From: Capniomyces stellatus | Lineage: Eukaryota; Kickxellomycota; Harpellomycetes; Harpellales; Legeriomycetaceae | DNA length: 64,000 bases | NCBI GenBank assembly: GCA_001661515.1 | Contig: LUVW01000004.1 | Location: 175,439 to 239,438 of the forward strand | Reading direction: 5' to 3' | In this document: one piece after another, positions 23,469 through 36,100 of the stretch | Position numbering within the stretch: the first letter of the stretch is position 1 | Layout of the letters: each line of letters opens with the position of its first letter | Made by a program: the position numbers and the translations under genes | The notes under the pieces: model-generated | What the model was told of the DNA's origin: nothing | Databases searched by the model: none | What the model saw: the letters and a program-made list of their open reading frames with translations, nothing else

Positions 23469-26427
23469 TATGCTCTTGTTTCTAAAATTTCCGTTGCTGC
23501 CTTAAAATCAAAATACTCTTTACTTTCGTGACCACTGTTTCAATTATTATTTAATATACCCTTCCCCTGTTATACTTTTGGTTTTAATTCCAAGCGATTC
23601 AGTTCAGAATAATGACAATAATAAAAAAAAAGTCTAGTTTGGCAAGTCCAACCCACAATATTAATTAACCGACTTTTGGCGATCGTTTTCTTTTTGTTTT
23701 TTTAATTTCACTAGTTAATTTTTTTTTTTTGTTTATTTTCGAATTGGGTTTACTATTTCTAATTAAATGAGTTGGTTTGTTTTATGTTTATTTTTTTCGT
23801 TTGTATCTTTTTTTTATAAACTCTAATCTTGTCGAATGTCAAAGCGCTGTTGATTTGTTCATACGAGGTTTATTCATCAAGATTACGTTGTTCTTTATTT
23901 GGATCTATAATGCTGTATCTGACCAAAGTCGGAAAATATGACCTGTATCTCGGCCAATGGTCAAGATTGCACAAATATAACAGCCAAAAGTATTAACCAT
24001 ATTTTCCTGATTGTATTCTGTCAAAAATAATCTCTCAATATCCCAGAATCGATGGCTAGATCGTTGATGAGTGTAAAAATATAAGCCCAGTTTTGCTAAA
24101 CTATTTATGCTAAACAGCTTTCTAGAATCTACCTTTTTTTTTTTCTCTCCCATCAATCCAAAAACATAGTTAATTTTGCAACTACCTTAGCGATATACTA
24201 TAGAAAAATAATAATATGGACTTTACGTTCCTTATCAATAAAGTTTAACTCGTTATCGAGTTTTGAAGTTTTCAACGTCTATTTTAATAAACTTGGTCCG
24301 CACAAACTTAAAAAAGTTAAATTGATAATAGTGATAAAGACGGTCATTTACCATCTGGTATGTTCCGTTTCCTTGTTTACCACACTAATTACTATTGTGA
24401 GGTTATCTGTTACTAGTATAGCACCATTTCATTATTAATTAAATGTATAATCCGGACTTGTTCTCAACCCGTAAGCCACAAGCTCGGAGGTTATACATCC
24501 AAGTTGAATTTATAAAGTATAAATAGGACACCCCCCCACCTTCGAAACTTTTTTTCTTTAAAGAACTTAATCATAACAATCCCAGAATACATCCTTTTTT
24601 AACAAGAGTTTCAAACATTAACGGATTAAACACTGGTGGGTACGCTTCTAATAACGTTCCATTTCAAGCATAGCGTCGTGTTATTACATGTCCTTGAATA
24701 GGTATAATTCCAAATACACCTCTACCACCACCAAAGTTAACTGTTCAGGAAAATGCTACGTAGCATCCCGTGATAAAGTGTCTGACTCGACTACTATTAT
24801 CAGAAAGCTTGGATATCCTACAAATACAACTATCTGGCTTTCTAACTAGTTTGTCAATTAGTCCAATTTGAGATGATTATTTTCCACTCTAACTCTAATT
24901 TTTTTATATTTACAACTGCACTAAGAAAACAGATTGATCAAGACTTTTTATTAAACAAAATTTATGAAATAAAGCTAATAAAAGTGGCAAATTGATCACC
25001 AATTAAGAGATATATCGGATTTTGAATGTATTTAGATTTGGGTTCAAGCATAAGTTTTTTTAAAGACCGGCTTAAGTTTACCAAGCACTTTATGCTAAAG
25101 TAGTAAAGGAAATTGGGTGCTTAGTTGGTTGCACCATTTGTGTGAATCAAAGTGATCGAGTAAAATAGTGCAAAAAAAAAAAGAGTATTGTGGTCTCATT
25201 GGACAAAACTGCATAAAAATGATTGGTGATAACAAGGCGATATTTTAATTTTGGTAAATAAAAAAAAAACTTATTTTCGATTTAATTCTATACCCTTACA
25301 ACACTGAGATCTAGAGAGGAATTAATATTAAAAGCAAAAAAAACTGCATTGAAAATTGTAAACTATTTTTTTTCCTTGATAAAAAACAAGTATAAAAAGC
25401 CGAGTTTCAAGCTAAATAATGAACTTGACTTTTGACTCTTTATCATCTTTTAGCATTAATTTTTGTTCAAGTTTGGATAGATGAAGGGAGGCAGCCTCTT
25501 TTTATAATAGCTAGCGTTGGATTGTGGCAGCAAGTATAGTGCTGATGGATAAAAGGTAATTTTTTTTAAAACTAAATTCAGCTAAAGTTTTTGAACGACT
25601 AAAAGACTGTTTTAATTTTTTGTAAGTCGGTTCTGGGTTATTGATGATGTTTGTAATTTGCGTTTGATATACTCTGTTCACTTGCGTCACACGCCTAGTG
25701 ACACTTATGCGAGGTTCAAAGGAATGAAACTAACTTTCACCCTGAAAAATAATTTTTTTTTTAAAGAAAAAAAGTAAAAAAGAAAACACCAGGACACCAA
25801 ATGTTATATTAAAAACGATTCAGTGTGGTAGAGATGGGTTCTAACTATTAAATTCTTGAAAATAGATTTATAAATCAGACATTTGCTGCACATTGTTGAG
25901 CTCTAGTTCCTAGATTTAGTCACTTTGCAATTACACGTGAACAGAGAAGAGTAAAATGGAACGGGGATGATAAAAGGTAATTGCTTAAATATTTTTGATT
26001 CTCAACCAAGTTAGAGTAAACGTTGTACAATGATTAAAACAATAATGCTACTTTCTGAAGAGTATGTGGAACTAATTATTATCACCAAGATCGCTGAGTA
26101 TGACAAAGTTACTTATGATTTGGAGATTGGAGTTTTAACGTTACAAAAGCACACTTGACTAAAACTGTTTTTTGATTGATGTTGTTTTTGATAGGTAAAA
26201 TTCTGTGTTTTCTATTGTATTTTATAAAGTTTTGTAGTATTTTAATTTTATGTTTATACTGTATTATTTCGGCCTAAAACCAAACAATAAAAGTGAAAAC
26301 ATGAATAAATTAAGCTGTGTTTGACGTTGCTAGTGTAGTTGTGACTATAAAATAGTTAAAAACAATAAAAAGATAGTTGGTATCGAATAGCGAGTATAAA
26401 TTGAGAACGACTTGTTAAAAGGGATAA
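23469..26427. other. Gene-poor AT-rich region
   Basis: About 3 kb with no supported gene on either strand. Many homopolymer A/T runs. It runs into the retrotransposon remnant on its right, and may include older, unrecognisable transposon sequence. Confidence 0.55.
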
Positions 26428-27061
26428 AGGAGTAAAAGTACCGAGAGTAAAGAAATAGTATACCCTGAGCACAGTAGAGGAATCAAAGAAATAGGAAAAA
26501 TAAGAATAGGAGGCTTTTGGACCTCAGAGAGACTAGCAAACAGCAAGTTCATAAACACCAAGTACAAAGATTACTGCCCAATGTGTCACAAAAGACACCC
26601 AGAAACAATAGAGCACATCCTTATTGATTGTAACAAATGGGACGATGCTAGAGAAATTACCCTCAAGGAATTTATTCCTGACAACACATATCAGAGTTTA
26701 CCGGACTTTAATCTTACGCCCAACTCAACTCGTAATAAGCTGGTAGGTGAGCTTCTCGGGGGGAGAACTAAAGATCAAGGCATCTGCTATCCAAAAAAAA
26801 GAATATGACCGCTCAGTCTCGATGACGCTTGCAACAGCATCATTCTTGGCTTTAATCCGCGCAACCCGATTACTAAGACTCGATGAGGTTAGTACATCAC
26901 CAGCCCCACTGAAACAACGCTACCAAGGTATGGTGTACCTAGAGGGACGACATGAAGTAGAGTAGTATTTGAATTAGTCACTTTTTTTTAAATAGTGTTC
27001 CACTAGCTTTGTAATATTTTTGAGTATTGTATTGTTGAACCCATAATAAAAATAAAAAAAA
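26428..27061 (+). mobile_element. 5'-truncated non-LTR (LINE-type) retrotransposon remnant
   Basis: The C terminus of a LINE reverse-transcriptase ORF is visible: YPEHSRGIKEIGKIRIGGFW, then a zinc-binding motif C-P-M-C ... E-H-I-L-I-D-C typical of the zf-RVT region after the polymerase. The frame opens only at 26428 after a stop. It shifts by one base near the G-run at about 26758-26763 and then continues (ELKIKASAIQKKEYD ... LIRATRLLRL) to a stop at 26965. An AT-rich 3' tail ends in an A-rich stretch at about 27043-27061. The element is truncated and frameshifted, hence dead. Confidence 0.75.
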
Positions 27062-27162
27062 GCTATTATAAAGCGAAGGCTTGATGTAATAAAATAGTTT
27101 ATTTGAAGGTTGGGCAAAGTATAAGTATAAAAAAAACAAAGGAATGTGTATATTAAATGCGA

Positions 27163-30100
27163 CTAAGAAGTGAGCGGGCAGTCGTTTTCAAGAACGCAGT
27201 CTAGCCAAGCGTAGAGGGCGTTTAGTAGTCCAGTGGTAAAGAACTCGCCTAGAACATCAATATCCTTGTCGTTTTTGCGGCTGTTGTTGTTGTTGTTGTT
27301 GTGAGAGTTGGTGGTTAGGTTTCTGCTGATTACAACGTTTCCAAAGTAGAGTCCGCGATTGGAAAGAAACAGCTCCAGGTTGGATCTTGTGGTTGGGTGG
27401 TAGCAGATGCTGGTAAAGTAAAGAGGGCTAAAGTCAGAGTCGAATTTAGAGAGTTGAGGGATAATGGGCGAGTAGCGTCTGTATAGGTCGTCAAAGAAGA
27501 GGTACCAGCATAGACGCAGAGGATGGGGTTTGTTTTTGGGTTTTGATGCTAGCGGGGCAAGGTTTTTGCTGGACGGGGATACTGGTTGGTTGTCTATGTT
27601 TGGGTTGTTTACCTTTGGGTGTCTGTTATCCTTTTTAGGAAACTCGAAAATTGAGCTGGCGTTTGGAACTTTTATTGAAAAGTTGTTTGTTGTGGTGTTG
27701 ACTTTGTAGTTTGTGGCATTGGTTTGGTTTAGAATATGGTAGTTGAATCCCAAGTCGGCGGCTACAGGAAAGTCACCATTTGAGCTGGGAGGAACAGAGA
27801 TGTTGACTCCATTGTTGACTCCAGTGCTGGCTGGGGGCGCTTCGGGTATATTTTGGTTGAAGCTAGCAATTAGATCGACTGGGGTCAAGTCAACGATTCC
27901 AAGCAGCAAGTTGTTTATGGTAGATATGGATGAGGTGTCAAAGTTGGCAAACGAAGGGTCTCTTGGGTGGTAGTTGGGTCTTACAAGATCGAGCCGTTCG
28001 TATAGGGCCTTGATGTCGTAGTAATGATCGCGGACAAGGTTTTTCATGTAGTTGTTTTTTTCAAACGAGCAAAGCAGGGTAACAAGCTCGTGGTAGGTAG
28101 GCAGGCAGTCAAGAACGTTGGTGTCATTGTTTACGACAGTGGTGGTTTTAAAGTTCAAATTGCTGCTGTTTTCGTGCTGGGTAAAGCTGGGGGGTGTTGC
28201 TGCTTTGTGGCCCAAGGGGTCAAGAGCAACTACAGGGTAGTAGTAGCAGATTTTGGGTTTGATGATTGGGTTGGTGTTGTCAGATGAGATGTTATGGCCG
28301 TTGGTAATAGAGCTATTGATGCGGATTGAGTACTCCAAGCTTGTGAATCTGGCAACAGCGCTTGACCAAGGCAGATCAACGACAAGAGCGTTAGATGCTT
28401 TGTCGTAGTACGAGTCTCTGGTATAGTCGGAAAAGCGGCAGAGATCGGATATTGGAGCCAGGTTGGGGTGGGGGGCAAAAATGGTTCTCATAAACATGTA
28501 TGAGGTGGATTCCTTTTTTCTGTAGTGCTGGCTGGCGTTGTACTTGCGGTAAGCGGCAAAGGAGTCGCGCAGCTTGAGTGATTCTGTTGAGACGATGTTC
28601 TTGTTTTCGAGCAGTAGGTAGTACAGATTGTCGGTGAGCTGGAAGTCTGATGTTATGCCAATGATCTTTGACTCGAGTCTGGCTGATGAAGGGGATGTCC
28701 AACCAGCCCATAAATCGACTGGGTCAATGTAAACCTTGTCGACTCCAGCCGAGTTTTGGTTTTGGGTGGTGTGAATGCTGTTGGCTGATCTGTTGTTTTG
28801 GATGTTGTCGTTATCAACTGTATTGTTGTCGTCAATGTTGTGTGGAAAGTGCTGTTGTTCCAAAAGAGGAAAGTTGCCAAAGAGAGAAAACTTTGATTTT
28901 TTGGTCAAGTGGTTCATGTATATGCGGTCGTTGGAGTTGTTGTAGTTGAACTGCCGGATTTGGAACTTTAAAAGCTCGATTGGGTCGATTTTGGTGTGGT
29001 TGATTTTGGCAAGTGGACTAGGAACAAGCAAGTTGTCATCCTTTTTGTTCTTTTTTTGGCTGGAGTTGCCGACTGAAATAAATGTAGTAAGCTTTGGCGA
29101 CTTTGATACAATTTGGTTCTGGTTGTTGTAGACAACCGTTGAGGAGTCAACCAGGTTTAAACGGAGTTGAAACCCAGCCGAGTCGTTGTGCAGGTTTCTT
29201 AGATTGCTAGTGTTTCTGGATGAAGACGATTCTGTTGTGGCTGTTGGCTGGTTATGTCTGACAATAGACAGTTTGGCAGTAAAGACAGATTTTTGGATGT
29301 ACTGTTCGGGCAGGCCGTTAGAGATGGCCGGGTCATAGTCGTTGCCGTCGTTGGCAATTTGGTTTCCAAAGTTTGTGGGGAAGGAGAAGGTAATCAGCTG
29401 GTTCTCAAGCGACCTTAGACTCAGTCTAATCTGCCGCCTTCGGACAATTTCTTGGCATTTGTTTTGGCCAACAAACAGCCTCCACCCGGCAAAGCTGTGG
29501 ATTTTAACCAAGTAACCGGGTGCTTCGTCGTAAACAAAGTACAAAGCAAACGGGAATCCGACCCAAACAGCCTTTCCAAACCACGACTGTAACTTGTACT
29601 TGCTTTGCTTGTAAAGCGAGTTTTTCAGCTCTTCGTTGTTCAGCCCTTTATTGTGTGCAGGTATGCCAAGCAGAGTTTGGATCTCGTCGTCCTTGTCTGC
29701 AGGATTAGCCACCATCTCCAGAATCTGGTCCTTGTCAAATCTGAGGGGGTCAGGAGACTCGGTGTTTGTAATGTCGGGGAGCAGCAGTGACTTTGGCGGG
29801 CGAAAGTACATGTCGGGTCCGTTGAAGTCGTTGATAATTGCTGTTTGGACGTCTTTAACCTCAAGCGGGCTGTTTAGAAACCGTATTCTGCTACTGCTTG
29901 TGCTTTTGCCAGGCTCTAGACTCTGAGCGTTGCCTGTGTTGTTTGCTGATGAGGATGACGGAATGTTCCAGCCAATAATGTCTGGGTTCTGGGGTTCTGG
30001 CTTTTTAGAAGAAGAGGAGTTGTTGAAGTTGGGGTTGAGGTGAGATGCTGGGTCTGACGCTGAACTTTCAAGCTTTTCAGCCAACTCAATCAAGTAGTTG

Positions 30101-33100
30101 TCGACAATTGCCTGCGAAAAATCCTTAAACCCAACCGCCTCCATCACCAAAACATTTTCCAGGTGTCTTTCAGCTGAGAATCCATTAAACCCAACAATGT
30201 TTGGAGATCTGACGTTGAGTTCGGTCTGTTTAAAGTTGTTATTGAACATGCTTTGCGTGCTGCCTCTGCTTTCCCCAGTTTTGGGCCGGCTTTGGTCGTT
30301 GGTGTTGGTTATAAACCCAGAAATCATGAGTTTGTAATAGTCGGTGTTTTTTGACTTGTTGATACCGAGAACTGGTGGCAGTCTCATGTCTCTGGACGCC
30401 AGCAGTATTGCAGACCACGTATCTTGCCAGATCCTTTGAGCGGCCAATGTTTGCAGGTTTGGGCTAAAGGCTGATTTGTCTGTTAGAATTCCCTTTGAAA
30501 AGACCAGAGTTCTGATTTTCTGACTTGCACCGATCCCTCTGCCAATGCTCGACTTGGATATCTTGGTGTTTTGGTTGCTAGAGCCCAATAGCAGATCTGA
30601 GTTTATCAGGCTTTTAGAGCGGTTCAGCTTGAACAAAGTGGGTATTGTAGCCAGTTTAAGCGACAACTCTGGGTTGATGTTGTTTGCAGAGTTTTCCTTT
30701 GTTGTGGGGCTGCCCAAGTTTCTATTGGAATTATTGTTTAGGCTGTCCTGATTGTTTTTGTCACGAGTATCGCCTGAAAAGCTGGTGGGTTTTTTTGTGT
30801 TGGTTATAGGAATTGAAACCAGAGAGCGTGATTGGCAGATGGATCCAATTGCCAAAACGGAGATTACAATTACGACAGTGTAAAACACGATGGAAACAAA
30901 ATTGAGAATGTTTGTGAACGAGTAGCTTACGTCGTTGAATCCATAGTTTAGGCCAATGAGATTGAAGTTCAAATTTGATTGTTTATTTGCAATGACAAAC
31001 AGGACCAGAGCAAAGACGTTTGCAACAAGTAGGCAAAAGTAGCTGATAAGGGTGGCAAGATTGGAGGAGGAGTCAAAGTACGGCTTTCTGCTGTACAGCT
31101 TGTGGATAAAGTAAAAGTTGAAAAGAAGAAACAGGACCTGTCTCCAAACATCAACGCCAAGGACCTGAAGAACAGTGAATTGGTTCACAATGATGTAAAC
31201 AGGCTTGGTTGCACAAGAGTACGAGGAGAAGAAGGTGGATATGAATATAAAGAGAAGCTTGTGGGAAAGGTTGTGGCTGAACTCGGCAGCAAAGTCGGGG
31301 TAGCTGTTTTGGAACAAAAAGGCAAATGGGTTGCGGTTAGAGTACAGCAAGCGCTCGTAAAGCTGGACACAGGCGAGCCCCTTGAGAAAGTCGATTTCGG
31401 CTTTAGTCTTTTTGTCCAGTTCGACTAGCTCGTTTTTGTACACGTGGAGCTCAAGCTTTTCAATGAGTTTGTTTCCAGCCGGGGTTGAGTTGAGGGCGTA
31501 GTAAGGCGATTGAGCAAGGATAGGCGCTATTTTAGGCATGCTCTTGTGGGACAGCTTGGCCAAGTTTAGCGGAAAGTAAACTCCATAAATGAACAAAAGC
31601 ATCACAACAAACGGGATCAGAAGGAAAATGTAGTCAAAGCCACCAAGGCTATCCGCTACCCTAAACGTCGAGTAGCAAAAGTCATAGTCGATTGGGTTGG
31701 CTGCGGCTTGCCCAACCTTGTACTCGGACCCAACTATGATCGAGTAGATGTCGGCTGGCCAGAACTTGAACTGCCAGCTGATAACCTCCATGGCCATTTT
31801 CACTGTTGGAAAGTACATGATGTATAGCAAAACAAAAACAAACTTTCTCCTGCTCAACTGGTCCTTGTACCGATTCCCGCAAAGAACCCTCACCAGCCAG
31901 CCTGGGAAAACAGACTTAATTTCCTCATTGATTCCGTAGACCGCCTCTTTGTCCAGGCTGCTTGGCGCAAGTAACGAGAAAGTTACCCTGTTTAGGTTTT
32001 CCCCAACATGTTCCAGTTTGTTGGTGTGGTGGTCTTTAAGCATGTTGGTTTGGGCAACCCCGCTTGATGAAACAGCAATTACTGGTCTTTGAGTGTTGAG
32101 CTTGAGAATAGTCGTTGTGCTCTTATTTGCTGATGCGTTGATTCCCTTTTTTATCATGTTGTTGAAATCATCAGTTTTCATTATTTTGATTACTTGATCA
32201 GACCACTTGGGTGCGCCCTTCAACAAGCTGTACGAGTCCTCGTTGATCTTTTGCTTGACTCTGTTGAAAATAAAGCCCGGGTCCTCGTCATCGCCATTGT
32301 TGTCCTTTTGCTCGTTGAAATACCCATTGTCGAGCTGGCTGTTTGCGTAGTAGTAGGTGTGGTTGTCAAGGTAAAAGCTGGGATGGTCCGTGCACAACAC
32401 TTTCCAAAGCACCAGCAGAACCAAAGTAACAACACCAAACAAAATCAGCCAAGAGTACGCACTAACCGACCTGTAATGCTCATACATGTCGCTAAACATC
32501 AGCCCAAAAACTTCAATAGGGTAAAGCAGAACTTTCAGCGAGTTTTCTGGGCCAAATATCTCGGCAAACCCTCTTTTCTCTGGCAGACTGTTGGCCAATT
32601 GGAACTCTTGTTTGAAAAAGTAGTGGTACACCAAGTGCCCAAATATCACCGACAGGTACTGACACATGTCGATCAGCTGGAATACATACACCATCGCTCT
32701 ATCGCTAGCTGGTCCAAAGTAACTCTGGTCGTTATTGTCGTCATACCCGCTCACACCGCCAGTCTCGTCGTTGTTATTCCCGTAGCTGATGCCGCCCATC
32801 GACTTGTTAAACAGCACCATCACTTGTTTCTTGACATTCACAACATGCCTCTTCAGTGGGTTTGCTATCATCACGGACGCTCTTTGTATTGGCAACATTG
32901 AGTATGGCGATGCAAGGAATACTGACTTTTCAAACGACCAGCTATCAAACATCCCAGCTTTTCCCCTATTGCCTGTACCACCAAACTTTGAGTTTGACGT
33001 TTGGTTTGAGCTCAGTGAATGCAGTATCGCCTCATCTCTTAGCTCTGGAATGTGGCTAAACGGCGGCATCATCACTGGTCCGTTTGAGTTGACCCTGTCC

Positions 33101-36100
33101 ATATTTATTTGCTCATGGTTTCCCTTATTAGCATTGCTGCGTTTGCTGGCCTCTACTCCTTTAGCTTTGGAATTTAGATTTAACGGGTATGGCAGCTCCT
33201 CATTGCCGTCGCTATCCTCCTTGACCCTAGTGTAGCTTCTTTCACTTGGATCCACAAGCTTTTGCACATAGTTGTTCCAGTCGAACCACGACTTTTTCTT
33301 TTTTTCTGAACTGTTTGTGGTATTTTCTTTTGCTTTTCTATCCACTTTTGAACTCTTATAAATTTCCCTATTAGCGACTTCGTTGTTTCTGCCCAAATTA
33401 GCATTTATGTTCAAGTACCCCCGTTTTATTCTAGGATGCGGCGTCTTCTTACTCTCCCACTTATTCCTTGCTGCTGCGCTTGGGTTTCCTAGGTCCAGCT
33501 CATTTTCCAACTCTCCAACTACAACACCCATTGCCTCGTTATCCTCCGTAACCTCAACTGCTCTTTTAAATCTCCTTGTTTTAACTAACTTGCCTCCCTG
33601 CAGCTTCCCAACCTCAGAGTCAACTCGCTCAAAGTCTATTCTCTTTGCGCTTGGCATCACGTCCTTTACAGCCAAGTCTAGATTCGTTGCAGTTGACTCT
33701 ACACTATCGTCTTTGGCTGCCTCAGGCTTTTTAAACATGCTCACAAAGCCACCAATTTCAAACTTTTCTCCCACTCTACCTCGAGCTGAAAAAAACCACC
33801 CTCCAATTGCCAATGGAACTATCATGTACTGCCCCCTGATTGGCTTTTCTTTTCTATTAGCCAGCTTTTTAAAATAAACAACTAATGCCACAATAAGCCC
33901 AATAGCCAACAACATAATTTGTTTCCAGTTGCCTTTCTTTCCCTCCTCCTTAGTAGTATTTGCATTACCACCTCCACCACTTCCACCACCTCCACTACTT
34001 TCGCCGGTAGTATTGTTGTTGTTGTTACTGTTGCTGTTGTCTCCCCCACCAGTGTTATTCCCAACTGCATTATTCATATGAGAATTTGAATCATAGTTGT
34101 TGTTGTTGGTATTACTAAAATTGTTATTATTAGCATTATTGTTATTGTTGCTGTTATTATTAGCATTATTGTTATTGTTGTTGTTATTATTAGCGTTGTT
34201 GTTGTTGTTGTTGGAATTTGAGTTTGCGGTATTGCCACTTTGGCTTGCTCCTGTCATCAAAAGTGCGGCAACAGGAGCAAGGAATGGAACTTTTGATGCC
34301 AAATTCAACACATGTCCTTGATTCTCGGGTTTTAGCATGGTATTAACTATTGCACCTCCATTTATGAGATTATTGTTATTACTACCATTGGTGTTAGTAT
34401 TGCTGTTATTATTGTTATTATTGTTATTATTGTTGTTATTATTGTTATTATTGTTATTATTGTTATTGCTGTTGTTGTTATTGGTTTGAGTCGATGGTTG
34501 ATTATCAGTATTGGAATTGATTCTATTGACATGTGGTACTGGCATTGATACAGTTGGTGGAACATATATGTTATTATTGACTATCTGAGTTCCAATATTT
34601 TGAACTGGTTGTTGGTTACCACCACTACCACTATCGGCATTGATGTTTGGGATTAGCGGCATTAATGTGGCTATAGGGACAATATCAGGATTTACAGCAA
34701 TATTGGTTTGTACTTGATTCTGGGATTGACCCGCAACTGTACTTTGGCGGATCTCTGGTCCATTAACAGTATTTGGAACAGTATTTGGAACAGTATTTGG
34801 AACAGTATTTGGAAAGGGGGTTTCAGAATTAGTCAATGGTTGTGGTCTTGGGTATCTGCCTTCGCCAATAGATTCATTTGTAGAGGGTGTGGGCGAGTTC
34901 AATATGCTATTTGATTTGAATTTTGGTGTTTGGAAAGTAAGGGGTGTGCTGATTAGGTTGGGCTGATTGGGCTGATTGGGCTGGGAGCTGTTGATGAGAT
35001 TTGTCGAGTTGTGATCGATTGGGTCGGTTGGATAGTCAGAGCTGTCAGGATTTTTGATTTGGTTTAGTCTTTTCTTCATGTCAACCAGTTCAATTGAAGG
35101 AGTGGACCGGTCTCTGTGTGTGATGGTTGTGTTGTTTATGGCCAAGTTCTGCAGCGGAATAGCCAACTCGTCTATTCTAGTGTCCCCGTATAGGTTGCCA
35201 TGTGTAGAAGTCCGGCTTTTGCGATAAGAATCTGACTCGGCATTATTGGTGTTTGAGTTTGATTTGAATTTGGATTTGTTGTTTGTTCCAAATTTGGTCT
35301 TGATTTTGGTTATTTGACCCATAAACCAGCCAAAGTTCTTCTTTTTGGATTCTTGGTCTTGATCTTGGTCTTGATCTTGACCATCAAGATTGACTCTTGT
35401 TGGTATGGCCTCTGACCGGCTTTGTTGGACTGCAGCCAGGTTTATGGCATTGTCTAAAGAGTAGATGTTGCTCCCCACAAAGTTTTCGGCTGAACTTGCT
35501 GTGTTTCTTCTTTGAATTTTTCCCTTTGGCTGGAACTTTGACGATCTAATTGAACTAAACACGCTCTGTTCATCCACATCATTTTTGGTGTTGTAGACAG
35601 CTGAAATCGCACTTTTTGGTGATATCTTTTTAGTTGTGCGATTCTGTGACTGGTTCAGTGAAGGATTTTGCTGGATCAGCGATGTTGAGTGATTGATGTT
35701 ATCATCGTACCTGGCCACATTCACATTGCTGCCATAGGGTTGCTCTCTAAAACTCGAGCTATTTGACTCGAGGCTACTTTTTCTGCTTGTTTTCGAATAG
35801 GTGCTATTTCGTCTGATTGATTGTTGAGTTGGATTAGTGTCAGAGCTTGAATTGGAGTTAGAATTAGGGCTGGAATTAGGGTTGGAATTAGGGTTGGAAT
35901 TGGACACTGAAATGGTGTTTCGGCTTGGGACCGTTGGCAATCTCTTGCTTTGATTTGTCGGACCCACATTTTTCGATTTTGGACTTGATTGGCTGTTAAT
36001 TTGTTCCTTGGATGCTATTTTGAGTCCAGTTTGGATGCTCGATAGCAGCATTAATTGATTGTTGTTTATTGGGCTGGTATTAGGCCCAAAGCCATTAGAG

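Noticed and set aside
23469..26427. Possible tRNA, 5S rRNA or intact transposon in the gene-poor region
   Set aside because: No B-box-like GGTTCRANNCC with a matching cloverleaf, no inverted terminal repeats and no coding remnants found by eye.
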